Of a DNA stretch of 64,000 nt, positions 38,063 through 50,339 are shown piece after piece. The DNA is taken from positions 1 through 64,000 of the forward strand of contig VWPU01002069.1 in the NCBI GenBank assembly GCA_013398955.1, given 5' to 3'. Under the pieces are notes generated by a model that worked only from the letters and a program-made list of their open reading frames with translations, ran no database searches and was not told the origin of the DNA. The DNA is from Callaeas wilsoni. Lineage: Eukaryota; Chordata; Aves; Passeriformes; Callaeidae. Positions within the stretch are counted from its first letter, which is position 1; each line of letters begins with the position of its first letter. The position numbers and the translations under genes were made by a program.

Positions 38063-41000
38063 CTCTCCCTCCAGTTCAGGAAAGAATTGTTTTCTGCTTC
38101 TCTCCCCACCTTCCCTGTTGAGGTGTGTGGGCACTGGAGAAGGGGCAGGTGATTCCTTGGCTTTTAGCTGTTTCTTTAAAGGCATTTGAATGTATTTTTT
38201 TTTTTTTCTGTCAAGACTTTTGAAAGTCTATTCATTCAAAAAATATGTTGAGCTATAACCTGTTGTTAAGACTGCCCTGGCCTTTGTCTGTTATGTTTGC
38301 TATTCTGTAGCTCCCTGGCTTTGACAACTCAGGACCAAATTTTTAATGCTTGGTGGGAGTCTCAGATGAATTTTTATGGACACTTTCTCCAATTCCACTT
38401 TTATGAAAGAAGAGGAAGGGAAAATTGCTTTGATCATCTTTAAAAAAACCCACCAAAACAAAAAAAGCATCTTTTCAATTGTATCTATTTTTCTCCATGC
38501 TCAAAATTTGCAGTAAGGAGAGGTGTCTTTTAATGTACCTTTGGAAACAGGCCTGTGCTTGGTCAGTGAAATAACATTGAAAATACAGTAACTTTCTCCA
38601 CAACAGCAAAATCCCCCAAACCTCTGCATGTTGAAAGCATGCAATAACCCATATTTATTAATATCTTCAAGAAGGTGATGAGCAGTGATGATGAGAGAGA
38701 GACATGGGAATATGAGAGGTGCAGGCTAGAGAGTATAGGACAAAAAAAGGTCAGACGTCTAAAGAACTAACAGAGAAGAACATGCATGTTTGTGCCTTCC
38801 CCAGAATGTTTATTTTGAAGTGATTGGGTGAAGGCATCCTTAATTTTGAGGTACCTGTATTTTGAGTTTTGACTTTGCAGATGAAGTGTGTGCCTAGGCT
38901 AGAGCACATAAATGCTTTGATTTGCCTGTAAGTATTAAATCTGTTGTAAGCACTACAAGTTGACCTATTAATACATCAGAAAAATTGCCCTGAAGATAGG
39001 ACTTTTTTTTTTTTAAGGAGGATGTCATGCACTCATATCTGTACTTTAAGGGTGGAAGGGAAGGAAAATCTTTCTTTCCTTCTCTGAATGCAGATGAGGC
39101 ACCTCTGTGAACATCCTAAATAATTACTGCTGAAGGCCTAAAACTCTACTTTCTAAGAACTTGACCTGCATATCATGAAGGAGAAGTATTCAGACAGAGC
39201 AGCTGATGTGTGATGTTGGGAAAGAAGAGGTGTGGGACACTTGCTAAAGCAGGAGGTCCACAGCTGGGTGATCTCAGCCTACGTTTCTGACTACCACTCA
39301 TTATTTTGTGAACCCTGACCTCAGTTCTGAAGTACTCTTGGGTACTAATTCCTCAGACTGTGGGGTCATTGGCTGCTGGCACAGCACAAAGAATTTCTTG
39401 CTTCTGCCTGCAGCTGACATACAATTAAATGAGAAGATAATGAAACAGACCTATAATTAAGTTTTACGGTAGCTGATTGACTTTAAGCACTGAGACTTCG
39501 CCAAATTATTTTACCCCCTGTTGTTCTTAAATGAAAAGAGTAGTGGTGCAAATGAACACCTAGAATTTCCATGGGGCAATTTTTCTGTCCCTCTATGGAA
39601 AAACTGGGTGATACCTACATAGACTTGGGCATTGGATTGACTATGAGAGCATTAATTTATTCACTCTGCTTTAGTTTGAATGGAGATATAAAATGCCTGC
39701 TGACACAACGAACCCTTACTTTTGATTTCTGATGTACCAAAAACTAAAGCCAATGCTATGGAAAGAGTACAATGCAGAGGGGTGTGTTTGTGTGCATAAG
39801 CACACAACATTTTTAAATTGGTGTCTTCATAACAAGTGATTCATTTTTATGCTAATTTTTTTCTTTAGACAGAATGCAGTGTGTTGTAAAATCTGCCGTT
39901 CAAGACATACTGAATGCTGCCAGCTACTTCTTTTTATGAAAGATGAATTTTGAAATAGATTTGTAGCTCCTTTATTTTTCAAATAGTAAGAAAAAAATCC
40001 AAGCAATTATTTTTATTAACCTTTTAGTTTATTTCAATTAACCCCAAGTGCCAATTTTTTCCTAGCTGTTTGACATGAAAGTTTGCCTGTCGTGTGTTCA
40101 TAGGTCCATGCTTTTTCTAGAGGTGATACTGAAGTATCTGAGCATCTTTTTCTTCATTGACCACCATGGTGGTGTTAATCATCATCATGTTCGTAACTAG
40201 TTCGTTAATAAAAAAAAAATCTTCAAAAATTTAATGCGAGGAAGAAAGTTTCTGAGGAGCTAAGAAGGAGTTTAAATGAATGTGTAGTTTACATTAGAAA
40301 TCTAAAAGTAGAAGGGTAATAAGGAAAATTTTGAGATCATTGTGTTGAAGCAGTCGCATAAATAAGTTTTATTCCTCAGTGAACTTTATTCAAAGATTAC
40401 ACTTAGATATCACACTGAACCTCAGCTCTTGCTCATTTTTGAAGGGTGTTTTGACGTATCATATTTAAAGCAACAGCTCTCACTACCAGAAAACACAAAA
40501 GAGTGGCAAACTTTCAAAATTGATGGTTTTAACAGTATTTTCTTCTTAACTGTAGTGAAAAACTCTTACTTCAAATATTAACGCAGATTTAATTTCATTT
40601 GGTAGGAGAACAGTAAAAAATGTTGCATGAAAAACGGATATTTATAATCTGTACCAGTTATCCTGACCTAACATACCCTGGTATCATGGTATGCTTCTCA
40701 TGTTCCGTGCTTAAAGATACGACCAAAATGCGTCCAAGGATTTTTATTTTATGGCTTCCACTATGCCATTTTTTTCTAATATTTTTGTTTCTTCAGCTTT
40801 ATTCAGAATTGCTAATATTCACGGAAAATATGAAATTATTAGTTCAGAGTGTTCTTTCATGGAAATAAAAACTATCTCTATTTCGAAGGAGGCTGTACAG
40901 ACATTGAACAGCTTCTGTGTTTCAGCTGTAAGCGTAATATAAGCACACAATCAGCTCTATCCCTCTGTCCAAAGCAAAGATGTAAAGTATGTGTATCCAT

Positions 41001-42287
41001 TTGCAAATAAACAAATATATTTTGCAAGTTTTACCCTTTTTCCCATGGATTTCCCATGTTCAAAAGATGATTCTCAATCACAGAAAAATTCTGATCTTGT
41101 AGAAGTCACCTTCTGAGAGCTGGCAGTGAGAGCAAAGCATGCTCCCAGAACTTCTTTTAGATTAGTAGCCTTATTTTTAACATGCAATTTAATGTAAGAA
41201 CATGGAAAATCTCGCTGGATTTTTGACGTGTTTAATTCCAAACTCACACTAAAATGGTGTCTTGCCTCCCTCTTTTGTGACAAAGAGTTTTGTGTCAGCA
41301 TACGACTCCTTTCTAATATTCCTTTCTATTATCACTCTGGTATCTTGCACTACAAAGGGGATATTTTCAAAACAGACACAACTCAGTGTGACAATTTGGT
41401 GGTTTATATAATTTTTAACCGTTGAGCGAACATTGAAAGTTAAATAAGCAATCTTTACCTAAGAATGATTATTTAAAGCGAAGCTATTAATAAAATCCTC
41501 TGACAGGTGGAGGCACTTAGTAATATCAATTAGTTCTCTCTTCAGATATGAAGTATTCATTTTATAAATTTATTTATTCTCTATATAAAGTTTGTTGCCT
41601 CTTGAAAAATGGCTTGCTATTGGGAATACATCTTGCTATTCATTTAGAAGAATATTCTGTAGGTGATATGGAAGTGTCTTCAACAGTTTGAGGAAAAAAA
41701 GAACAAGTGGTTATGTTTTGCAAACACGATGATGAGGCTGAGCGTTGGATTAAGAAAGAGATTAAGAGATGGCTTTGTGGAAATCTTCTATTCAGGTACT
41801 GTGTTTGCTATGTGGAGATGAGAAGTTATCATAGGCATTGCTAGAAATGTATGTTTTTTCTATGCTTCCTTATTTCTTAGTTATCTTTCTGTGTTAAAGA
41901 GAATTAAGATTGTTAATCTCCGTTAAATCTTTTGGGGACTCAAAGATGATTTGTTTCAGGCTGGTGTAGAACCTGCCTGAAGCAGCATTTAATTGTAAGG
42001 ACTTGATTCGTCATTCAGGTTGCTCAGCTGATGATCTCCATGAAATTTGTAAAACAGAATAAATACCAATAGCTGTGAATCATATCAGCGTGGAGATGTT
42101 AAAAAAATCAAATATGTTTTGGGGTTGTTTTTCCCCCCAGGCATCTTAAAAAGCCACCATGCTCTCAGTGTGTTGAAATAGAGAAGGGAGATCTGATTTC
42201 ATGTTCCTTTTGCTCTGTGTTTGGGGTGCAAAGAGGGAGGCAAACACCTGCGTGCTCTCTGCAAAGGAGCAGTCAGGTAGTTCACCA

Positions 42288-42343
42288 GATATTTTAAACA
42301 GCTCCAGCAAGACTGGATATTTTAAACAGCTCCAGCAAGACTG
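42288..42343. repeat. Perfect tandem duplication, 28 bp x 2
   Basis: The unit beginning GATATTTTAAACAGCTCC and ending AGCAAGACTG is repeated with no mismatch, indicating a recent event. Confidence 0.97.
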
Positions 42344-43690
42344 GAACTGGAAAGCTGGTGTCTATTCAGTCTAAGGAAACCTCTCTCCTGAGGGGACAGT
42401 AGATATTTAGTCAGTCTGAGAAAATCCAAAGGGAAGTTCTGGAAAATTTCCACTTACAGTTTATAAAACTAGTGTCAAATAAAAGTAATTGGAATATTGG
42501 GGTATTACTCTGATCTGCTCCTAATAAATGCTACTTGGTAGAGAAAATGGTGGTGTTTTTTTCCTTTACTACACTTTTGTGACAGGAGATGTGCTGGGTT
42601 TTTTGTTACTTTCTTATTTCCCTTGAAGAGACAGTAATACACCACCTAAATTCACTTCTAGTTAAATATAAACAGGTTAGACTATACCTAATCTCTGAAA
42701 AAATTGTGCTAATATAGACTTTCTTTCAGACATGCTAACCTTTTATTTAATATGTTGTATATTTTTGTTCAACCCGTAGTTTTAAGTTTTACTGGGCAAC
42801 AAGAAAAATATGTTGTTCTCCAAGGCAAGCGATTTTGCACCATGTGGTTGAGTCAACTGAGTAGCTGGAGGGAGCTTGGAAGAGGGAATTATAGCCAGTT
42901 CCAAGTCGAGGCGAAAACAATGTCTGAAAAGATGAGAAAACAACCAAGAGAAGTAGTAAGGTAACAGAAAAGGGAAAAATTTCCAGGTCTGTTTGGTCAT
43001 CCAAGGAGCTTTGGGAAGATGCACTCAGCTGAATTACATTTTGTGGGGTAACGTTTGGTATAGGTGCATGGCTTCAGGTTTTTCTTGTGTTTTATGATGG
43101 ATTGTAGTACAGGAAGGTTTGTAAAAGTGGTGTTTTATCTTCTTTTTTTTAAATTTTAGATTTGTTATTTGTTGAAGTTTGCTGAGGTCTGTTGAAGTCC
43201 ACATTTCACAGTGCAGTGGTGGGATCGTGGCACCATTATCAGCATAGACCTTGAGACCTTAACGAATTCAGAGATGCTATTTACAAATCATGTCCCTGTG
43301 CTTGCTTCCCCTTTGCTTCTGAACATGCTCATTCATACTGATCTGAGGGTGAATGGGGAGGGGAATTCTCTTGGAATTCCTCCTTAGGCAGCGTTATGTG
43401 GATAAGGAGTTCCTTTTATTCCTGTATCTGCACAGCCTTGGTCCAGGTATGTGGTTAGGAAAAGTTGGTCTTTTCCTGTGTACAACCCTTTTGGAGCGTG
43501 TAGTCTGCACAGAATCCTCTGTATTGCTGACTTGTTTTTCAGCATCACACATGGATAATTATTATTCTTGTAAAAGAAACCCAATAATATGACAGTGACT
43601 TAACGAAGAATGTTATTCATGTTAAGTTACAGCAAGGGTTGGCTTATGTTTTCCTTGCAATAACTCCTTTATTTCCCCTCATCCACTGCA

Positions 43691-43804
43691 ATGTCCTGGT
43701 AAATGGTGTAAAAGGTGTAGAGAATGGTGGTCATTTTGTGGATGAAACTGGTACATGTCCTGGTAAATGGTGTAAAAGGTGTAGGGAATGGTGGTCAGTT
43801 TGTG
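43691..43804. repeat. Tandem duplication, 64-bp unit, about 1.8 copies
   Basis: ATGTCCTGGTAAATGGTGTA recurs 64 bases later (43691 and 43755); the copies differ at about two positions over 50 bases. Confidence 0.95.
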
Positions 43805-45616
43805 CTCTTTTTCCTTCCCCTGCCAGGGGAGGCTGCAATGACGGGTGGCGGAATTTCACTCTTGTGAAATCCCAGCCCACAAAGGAAGGAGTGCACAGGG
43901 AAAAACCATGTTTAAAGTCCCAGGGTTTTGCGTGTTGAGCTCTGTACTCTGGGAGTCCCCTGAATTAAAGCATCTTTTGCAAGAATGTCCTAACAGAGAC
44001 CTCATTAAAAGCCCAGCTTTGAGATGCTGTGCAGTCCTGAGGTGGTCATGGTCTGGAAGCTGAAGGAAAAGGGTATGGCCTGGAAGGATCCATTCCTTGA
44101 GGCGCTGCTTCAGGCACTGAGGAACAAGCTGGGGAGTGCTTGACTGCTCTGGAAGGGAAAAAAAATCCCCCTCTAAAAGAGAATTCCCAGCAAGTTATGT
44201 GGCTGCTGCACCTCGCACGTGAAGTGTAAGAGTTCCTGGGTGGCTGTGTCTCACGCTGATGCTCCCTGGCTGCCTGTGGCCTCACAGGCTGGCCAACAGT
44301 CCTGGAGCAGATGGAAATTGGCCCACTATGCCTTTTCCTGATGTGGTGGGCTTCCTCCTGCAGCACCACCATCGCAGGGCAGCTTCCAGTGTGGTGCAAA
44401 GCAGGAGGTCACTCATGACTGAGCTGTGCTGAGAATCAGGCTCCTTTCCCACAGCTACTCCTGCCCTCCCTGCATGAGAAGAACGGGGGATTTCAAAGGT
44501 CTAAATGCTGTTGAGTTTAATTTAGGATTTCATTTGCCTGGAGTGAGTCTATGCAAAGAACAGAAGGGCTCCCCCTCTTCTGCTTTCCCCCTCCCATGTA
44601 CGTATTTCAGTTGTGCTTTTTTTGTTTTAACACCTGGAAGATAGCGTGGTGGGTTTTTTTTAATATCTGCTCCTTCAGGTCAGAACTCTTGCTGATGGGG
44701 AGAAGCTTTTAGCCATATGTTAAATGTACATGCTGTCAGACTGAAGTGCAGCGCTGGGATTTAAAAGGGAATTTCAAAGCCCTGTTGTTCCTGTGGCGTC
44801 TGTGTGGTTGGACTCTTCAAAGGGATTTAGCAGAGCAGTGATGTGAAAGGGCTGTAGACACAGTTCCAAGGAGAAGCATTAAAATATTTGCCTAGGGGAG
44901 AAATGGAAATATCTGAATCTTTGCAAAGAGTAAGTAATTCTCCTACACCCAGGCAAATTGTAAATAACAATTTTTCCATCACTGTCGTTTGAGTTGTGTT
45001 TTACTCTGGGAAGTTCCCACTTTCCATCTTTTACCTGAACAATGTTTTCAGAGGGGTGCGTATGCAAATGATATAATTTTATTTCTCACCTTTAAAAAAG
45101 TCAGCCTCCTCTCCCTAACCCTCATTCTCATTTATATTTGAAAGGAGAGAATGATCTCTCAGCCGTCAAGTTGCACAGAGGCTGAATCAGCTCAGGTCTT
45201 GGACAGTGGCTTCTGAATTCTGAAGATTGGACTCTCATGGTCCTTTGCCTGCAGACACCCCCCAGAAAGTGCAAATGGAATTTCTGGGTTCTTATCTCAG
45301 CCTAGTGAGAGATTTCACACTTTTCCCCATGGCACAGGAATATATTTAAAAGTTGTACAGCTTTATAAGTGAGGCTCTGATCAAAATGTTATTGATAAGT
45401 CTGCCTGCTATCCCTAGGCTGGCCTCTGATATAGTATTCTCTTGGGCAAGCTACTTAACACATGGTTTCCTCACCCAAAATATTCAAGCAATACCTTTTG
45501 GGGACAACAACGAGATCTTTAGGTGACAGGAGACACTGAAGGGCAAAAAATATGCCCTACCATAACGATTATTCTTCTCCTGAGAAGGTGCACTTTTTAG
45601 TTTTAACGCTGCTTGG

Positions 45617-45933
45617 TAATGATTAATCGAGTTGTGTGGATTAAATTTTCAGTGAGAGTTATGAGATACTTTCCTAAAGAATAATGCATTTTAAATGTTA
45701 TGTGAGATTTAAGAATTAAAATTTTATCTCATATTTCAAGGAATTTTAAATGACCTTCAGACTGAGCCAGCCAGCGGTTTGAATATGCTAATGAAATCAC
45801 TTTGCTGGCAAGATGTTTTGTTTGGTAATGAAACACAAAACTGCTGACCGTGTTGAGCTGCTGCTGTTTGTCTGTCTAAGACAGTAATATTCATCCATGC
45901 AGTGTGTGCAGGCAAAGTTCAGGGATGAATATA
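45617..45933. promoter_or_regulatory. Candidate distal enhancer with clustered Pit-1 and homeodomain motifs
   Basis: Contains TAATGATTA (45617-45625), octamer-like ATGCTAAT (45785-45792), and two perfect Pit-1 consensus sites: AATATTCAT (45886-45894) and ATGAATATA (45925-45933, reverse strand), with an AGTTCA nuclear-receptor-type half site at 45916-45921. It lies about 7.5 kb upstream of the POU1F1 promoter. The mouse gene is known to have distal pituitary enhancers with Pit-1 sites. Each motif alone is common by chance, so this is only a candidate. Confidence 0.3.
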
Positions 45934-46698
45934 GATGACCAGGATTTTCTGGGAGATCATATAATGGTGTCCTTTAGGTTTTGATCTTTGTAACCAGCTG
46001 ATGACCTTTATTTTACACTGATAATGAGAGAAAGTGGCATTACTCTATCACTTAGCTCCATGAATATAGAAATAATTGAGTTCTCATCACTAATCATTTC
46101 AGCAAATTAGAAAGTTCCACTTAGCCCACATTTTGTACTTTTACTGAGTGATGTTTCTGAAGTATTGTGAGAATGTTTACTGCTTAATTCACTGCTCAGT
46201 GAAGATATCAAAGTCTGACTCCAATATTTTGAATGAATTTCAGCCTTTTTGGGGTTGTTTTGTGTTTGTTTTTTTTCCCTAATGGATTGTTGCTGTCATT
46301 TTCATTAGACTGAACACAGAAGAATGTAAATAAATTTCCAGGTTGAATTATGAACATTACAGTTATCTTGGTAAAGAGCAAAATGTATCTGCACAGGTTG
46401 TGATCTAAAGTCTTAAAATTGTTTAAAATTTAAAATCCAGGCCTCAGAAGATTCAGTTGAATTTTTAAAAATCCACAGATTTCCTTTTTATCTTGTGCCT
46501 TTACTACTGTAAATCTGATTCAGTAACATTGTATAAATTATCACAAATCTGGATTAATTTCAAAAGAGTGGATGTCTAAAGTTGCAGTTTGTCTGGATAG
46601 ATTTTCTCCTACAGTTTATTTTGTTTTTATGATCTACCTCATACAGTGCTGTAGATCAAAAAACTTGGATATTTTTCTAAAATAACCTCAGGTAGTCC

Positions 46699-46715
46699 AA
46701 AAAAAAAAAAAAAAA
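46699..46715. repeat. A17 homopolymer
   Basis: Seventeen consecutive A without an adjacent recognisable retroposon. Confidence 0.95.
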
Positions 46716-48988
46716 GCTCATGAAAGATGCCCAGAGCATTAGGAGAGAACTTTGAAATTCAGTTTTTGAAATTCTGAATGACTTTTTATCAAAGCTCAAA
46801 GTTTCCATTTAAATTTGTGATTTTGATTTAATGCCAAAACTGTTGAAACTGAAGATTTTGCTTTTAGTTTTGGAACAATTTTAGAGCTGAAAAGTGTTCA
46901 CCAGTTCTGCTGGTCGGTCAGATATCCAAATATATCTGGGAACATATAATCCAGTTTCTCTTTCCTGTGACACATAATGGGAGAGGAGTGGGGAGTAGGG
47001 ACAGGAGGCACGGAGCAGAAGGGAAGCAGATGACCACATCAGAGGCTGGTTGTTATTCCAGAGGGAGAAGAAGGGGAGAAAAAAAGAGCATCCTCATTAT
47101 TCAGTACATTTCCTGTGAATTTTACCACATCCCTGTCCCAAGCTTCCAATAAAATTGAACAACGGGCAAAAGTATTAATCGGTCTCACAGAAACTTATTT
47201 CAGTTGTGTCTTACGTGCCACTCACACTTCCCTGGAGACGCCTTGGGCATGTGAGGCACACACTCACCTCTGCCTGTGAATCATGGAAAGTTGCTGGTAG
47301 CTTTTAGGAAGTGCCTGGGCTAGGAAATTTTCTTGGTTATTGCTTCTAATTAAGTTAATTGTTAAGAGCTGGAGATGGGGTCACATATGTGGCATGGGGA
47401 TGCTCATGAGGGTTGTCTTGCTATAATTGTTCAGCTATAAGCTGAAAATTTTCTGTGACCTGCCGAGGGCTGGACTAACTCATGAAGTTCTTTTCCCCGT
47501 GAAAATACAGAAAGTGCAAGTTGTTCAAAGGTGGCACAGACTGTAATGCCAAAGGCATCTTGCTGTGGTAAACAGCCATGGAAGAACGTTTCGAGCCTTT
47601 AAATGTACTCTGAACATTTCAAGATTTTTGACCTCTAGAAGGAAATTTCTGCAATCCTTTCAAAAGTTGGTGAGGTTGGTATTCAATGCCCTGTTTGGGA
47701 ACTAAAAAGAAATTTTGCTTTTGTGGATATGTGAAGTGAAAGATACTTTTCTTGAAAGTATTTGAGGGGTTGTTCACTCTCCTTTTTTTCTCATTCAATT
47801 GCTTGATTATGTAAGCCCTGTTTCTAAGAAAAAGCTGTGTTCAGTAGAGTTTTGCACTGTGGGCAAAAGACTAGCAGTACTAACTTGTACTGCTGGTTAG
47901 ATTCTGGCTTTTCTGACAGAAACTTTTCTTACCAGCTTTAGAAGTAAAAGGAGAAATTCATAGCAGGTCTGCAGCCATAGATGATGTGTTCTTAGGTTAT
48001 GAGTAATGTTGATGAATTTCAGTGTTAATGTGGTAGATATTCCAATGGCCGATCTGGGTGGTTCCACGGCATTTTCTAGGGCCAGATTTGTGATCTCAGC
48101 AATCTGAGTTAGCAGCTTTACCCTGGCAAGCTGTCTCCCTTAAGTCCTAATAATTTCCTGTGCTTTTTGCCCTGCTGTGCTTACACTCATTCAATTTTTC
48201 TCTTCCTTCCATCTTTCTCTTGTTTCAGGGTATGTCTAAAGGGGAATTTCTGCAGCATTTCAGATGTGGAAATGGTCAATTCCCCTTGTTTACTTTTTTT
48301 TTTCACTTAGTTTTTAAATAAACATGACTTGTTGATTAACTGAATTTGGGGGAAAAGCATCTTGCTAATGAAAGTATAACTGAGAAGCAGGGAATGCATA
48401 TTTTGCTCCATTTTATGTTATGTGAAGGGACCTTTAAAGTGCACGTGCAACATTCACAGTAGTATTTGCACTGCATTCTGCATACAGGAATATTTACCAA
48501 AGCTTTGTGAAAGAAATGTTTGTCTTGTAATATGAAAGGGGAAAACTAGGAAAGAATTAATGATTTGGCTACAGCAGCAGTAGCCCATGTTTGCATGATG
48601 AAAACTTCCTGGGGTTCCCTTGAAATGACATAAGGAAAATGGGAAGAAGTCATTTGAAGAAGAATAAAAGCACTCCCTGAAAAGTTAGGTTTCTAGAAAT
48701 AGCATTGTGTGGATTTAAATTCATAACTGGGTATATAAAATTCTTTCCCTCTGTGGAAAAGTTCTGATTTTCCAAAGGAAAACATGGGGAGAAAAGACTT
48801 TTGCTGCTGAAGTCGTTGTTACGTGGTCCTGAAAAAACTGAAAATGAGTCAATTGTAATTACATGTGAGTTTTAAACCTGGCCTTTAACAAATGTGAAAT
48901 CATTGTCAGTAGCAATATTTTAAATGCTTTAAAGATGCTAAGTGCAAGTTGATGTTTTTTCCACATACTTGACTGAACTCATTCCTGA

Positions 48989-49013
48989 TATAGGTCCCCT
49001 ATAGGGACCTATA
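48989..49013. repeat. Perfect inverted repeat, 10-bp arms, 5-base loop
   Basis: TATAGGTCCC, loop CTATA, then GGGACCTATA; a further partial copy of the arm, TATAGGTC, overlaps the right end. Confidence 0.95.
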
Positions 49014-50311
49014 GGTCTGGTCCCAGTCATAACTCTTTGCAGTTACGAGCCTACCTTGCTTTTCACTGGAATAAGGCTGGAATGAGCTTGGACCACTTCC
49101 ATGAAGTGTCAGGGTCTCCACCAGTACATTTGCAATGTGAATCATTTTGAGGAGCACCAGTCTGACTGGGAGCAAGAAGAAAAGCAGTGGAGTTTGTATA
49201 TCTGTTATTTCAGGTTGTAGCTCTTACGGATAACTTTAGCCATATTTGATGATGTTCCCCACATGGGGAGCTGCTGCCCAGGCTCAGGTTGTTCTTTGAG
49301 AGCCGTGGGAACACCACCTTTGCCTGCAAATAACAGATCATGTCTGTGCTGCACGTTCAGGGGGCTCTTTTCTGCAGAGGTGATCTAAAGTTAAGGACAG
49401 GTGGCTCAGAGAAACAAGTAATCTTACGTTCTTTTTGGTCTTTATCAAGTAGTCCCACTCCGTCTAAATCAGGCTTTAAGGCTTTTGTTTGCTCTAATGC
49501 AATTACACATGTTTTTTACTCAGACTCCAGTGAGCCAGACTTTGGCAGCAAGACTGGATAAGCTTTCTGTAGGTTTTTAAAAGCCAATTGCATTGTGCTG
49601 CTCCCTGGGAAAGTGTCTTCCTTGAAAATGTTTAATTTGCACTCCCTCCCCATCAGTTGTGAATGAAACTATCCATGGCATACACTGACAGTTTGTGAGT
49701 CAATTTGTGTCTTACCTAAGAAAGAAGATTTTTTTTGCTTTTCCTGTGTGCAATGTAATGCACTTAGAGATGTCTTTTTAACTTACAGTGTGGGAAGTAA
49801 ACCATGGATCTATGATATCCCTCTGCCTTGTGGGGATTTCAATAACATGAACATAGTCATTCCAGTTCAAGGACTTTCTGGGTAGGAAAAACAATGGGAA
49901 GAATTGTGTAAATGCGCAGAAATATGCAGATCTTTAAGAGCAGTTTTATAGCTTTTACCCAACCCAGCAAATAACCAGTGAAATTATGGAGTTAAAACCT
50001 GGGAATTTCAGTATTCTGAATAAAAATGAAATGTGATAGATGAATATTGACACACAAGCACCTTGTGCAAAAGTGTATCGGGTGAAAGGATGCAAATTGC
50101 AGTAGTACTGGGAAAAAGAAAAGAGTTGAAGATCCCCCTCTCCATGTAAAGCGAAGGCAAAAGTGAAGTTCACTTCCCAAAGAACCACAAGTTCTCTGAG
50201 ATGCATTATTGGGATATATACACATAAGACTGCTCTGCAGAGTGTAAATGTACAAGTGAGTGACTGTTTCAGTGGGATATATTTCAGCTGCAGGACTGTC
50301 ATAGTGATTAG

Positions 50312-50339
50312 GCTTGTAGAGACTTCCATCTCTACAAGC
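50312..50339. repeat. Perfect inverted repeat, 11-bp arms, 6-base loop
   Basis: GCTTGTAGAGA, loop CTTCCA, then TCTCTACAAGC. Confidence 0.95.

Larger units (their letters stand above)
34647..45616. other. Intergenic, no gene recognised
   Basis: About 11 kb of mostly unique sequence with the T/G-rich tract and two tandem duplications. No gene supported. Confidence 0.7.

Noticed and set aside
37856..38189. Overlapping open frames on both strands, about 100 codons each
   Set aside because: Produced by a T/G-rich low-complexity tract; Phe-rich one way, Lys-rich the other.
47455..47505. GAGGGCTGGACTAACTCATG, reminiscent of the CR1 3' end
   Set aside because: No terminal octamer repeats and no upstream CR1 text; too diverged to call.
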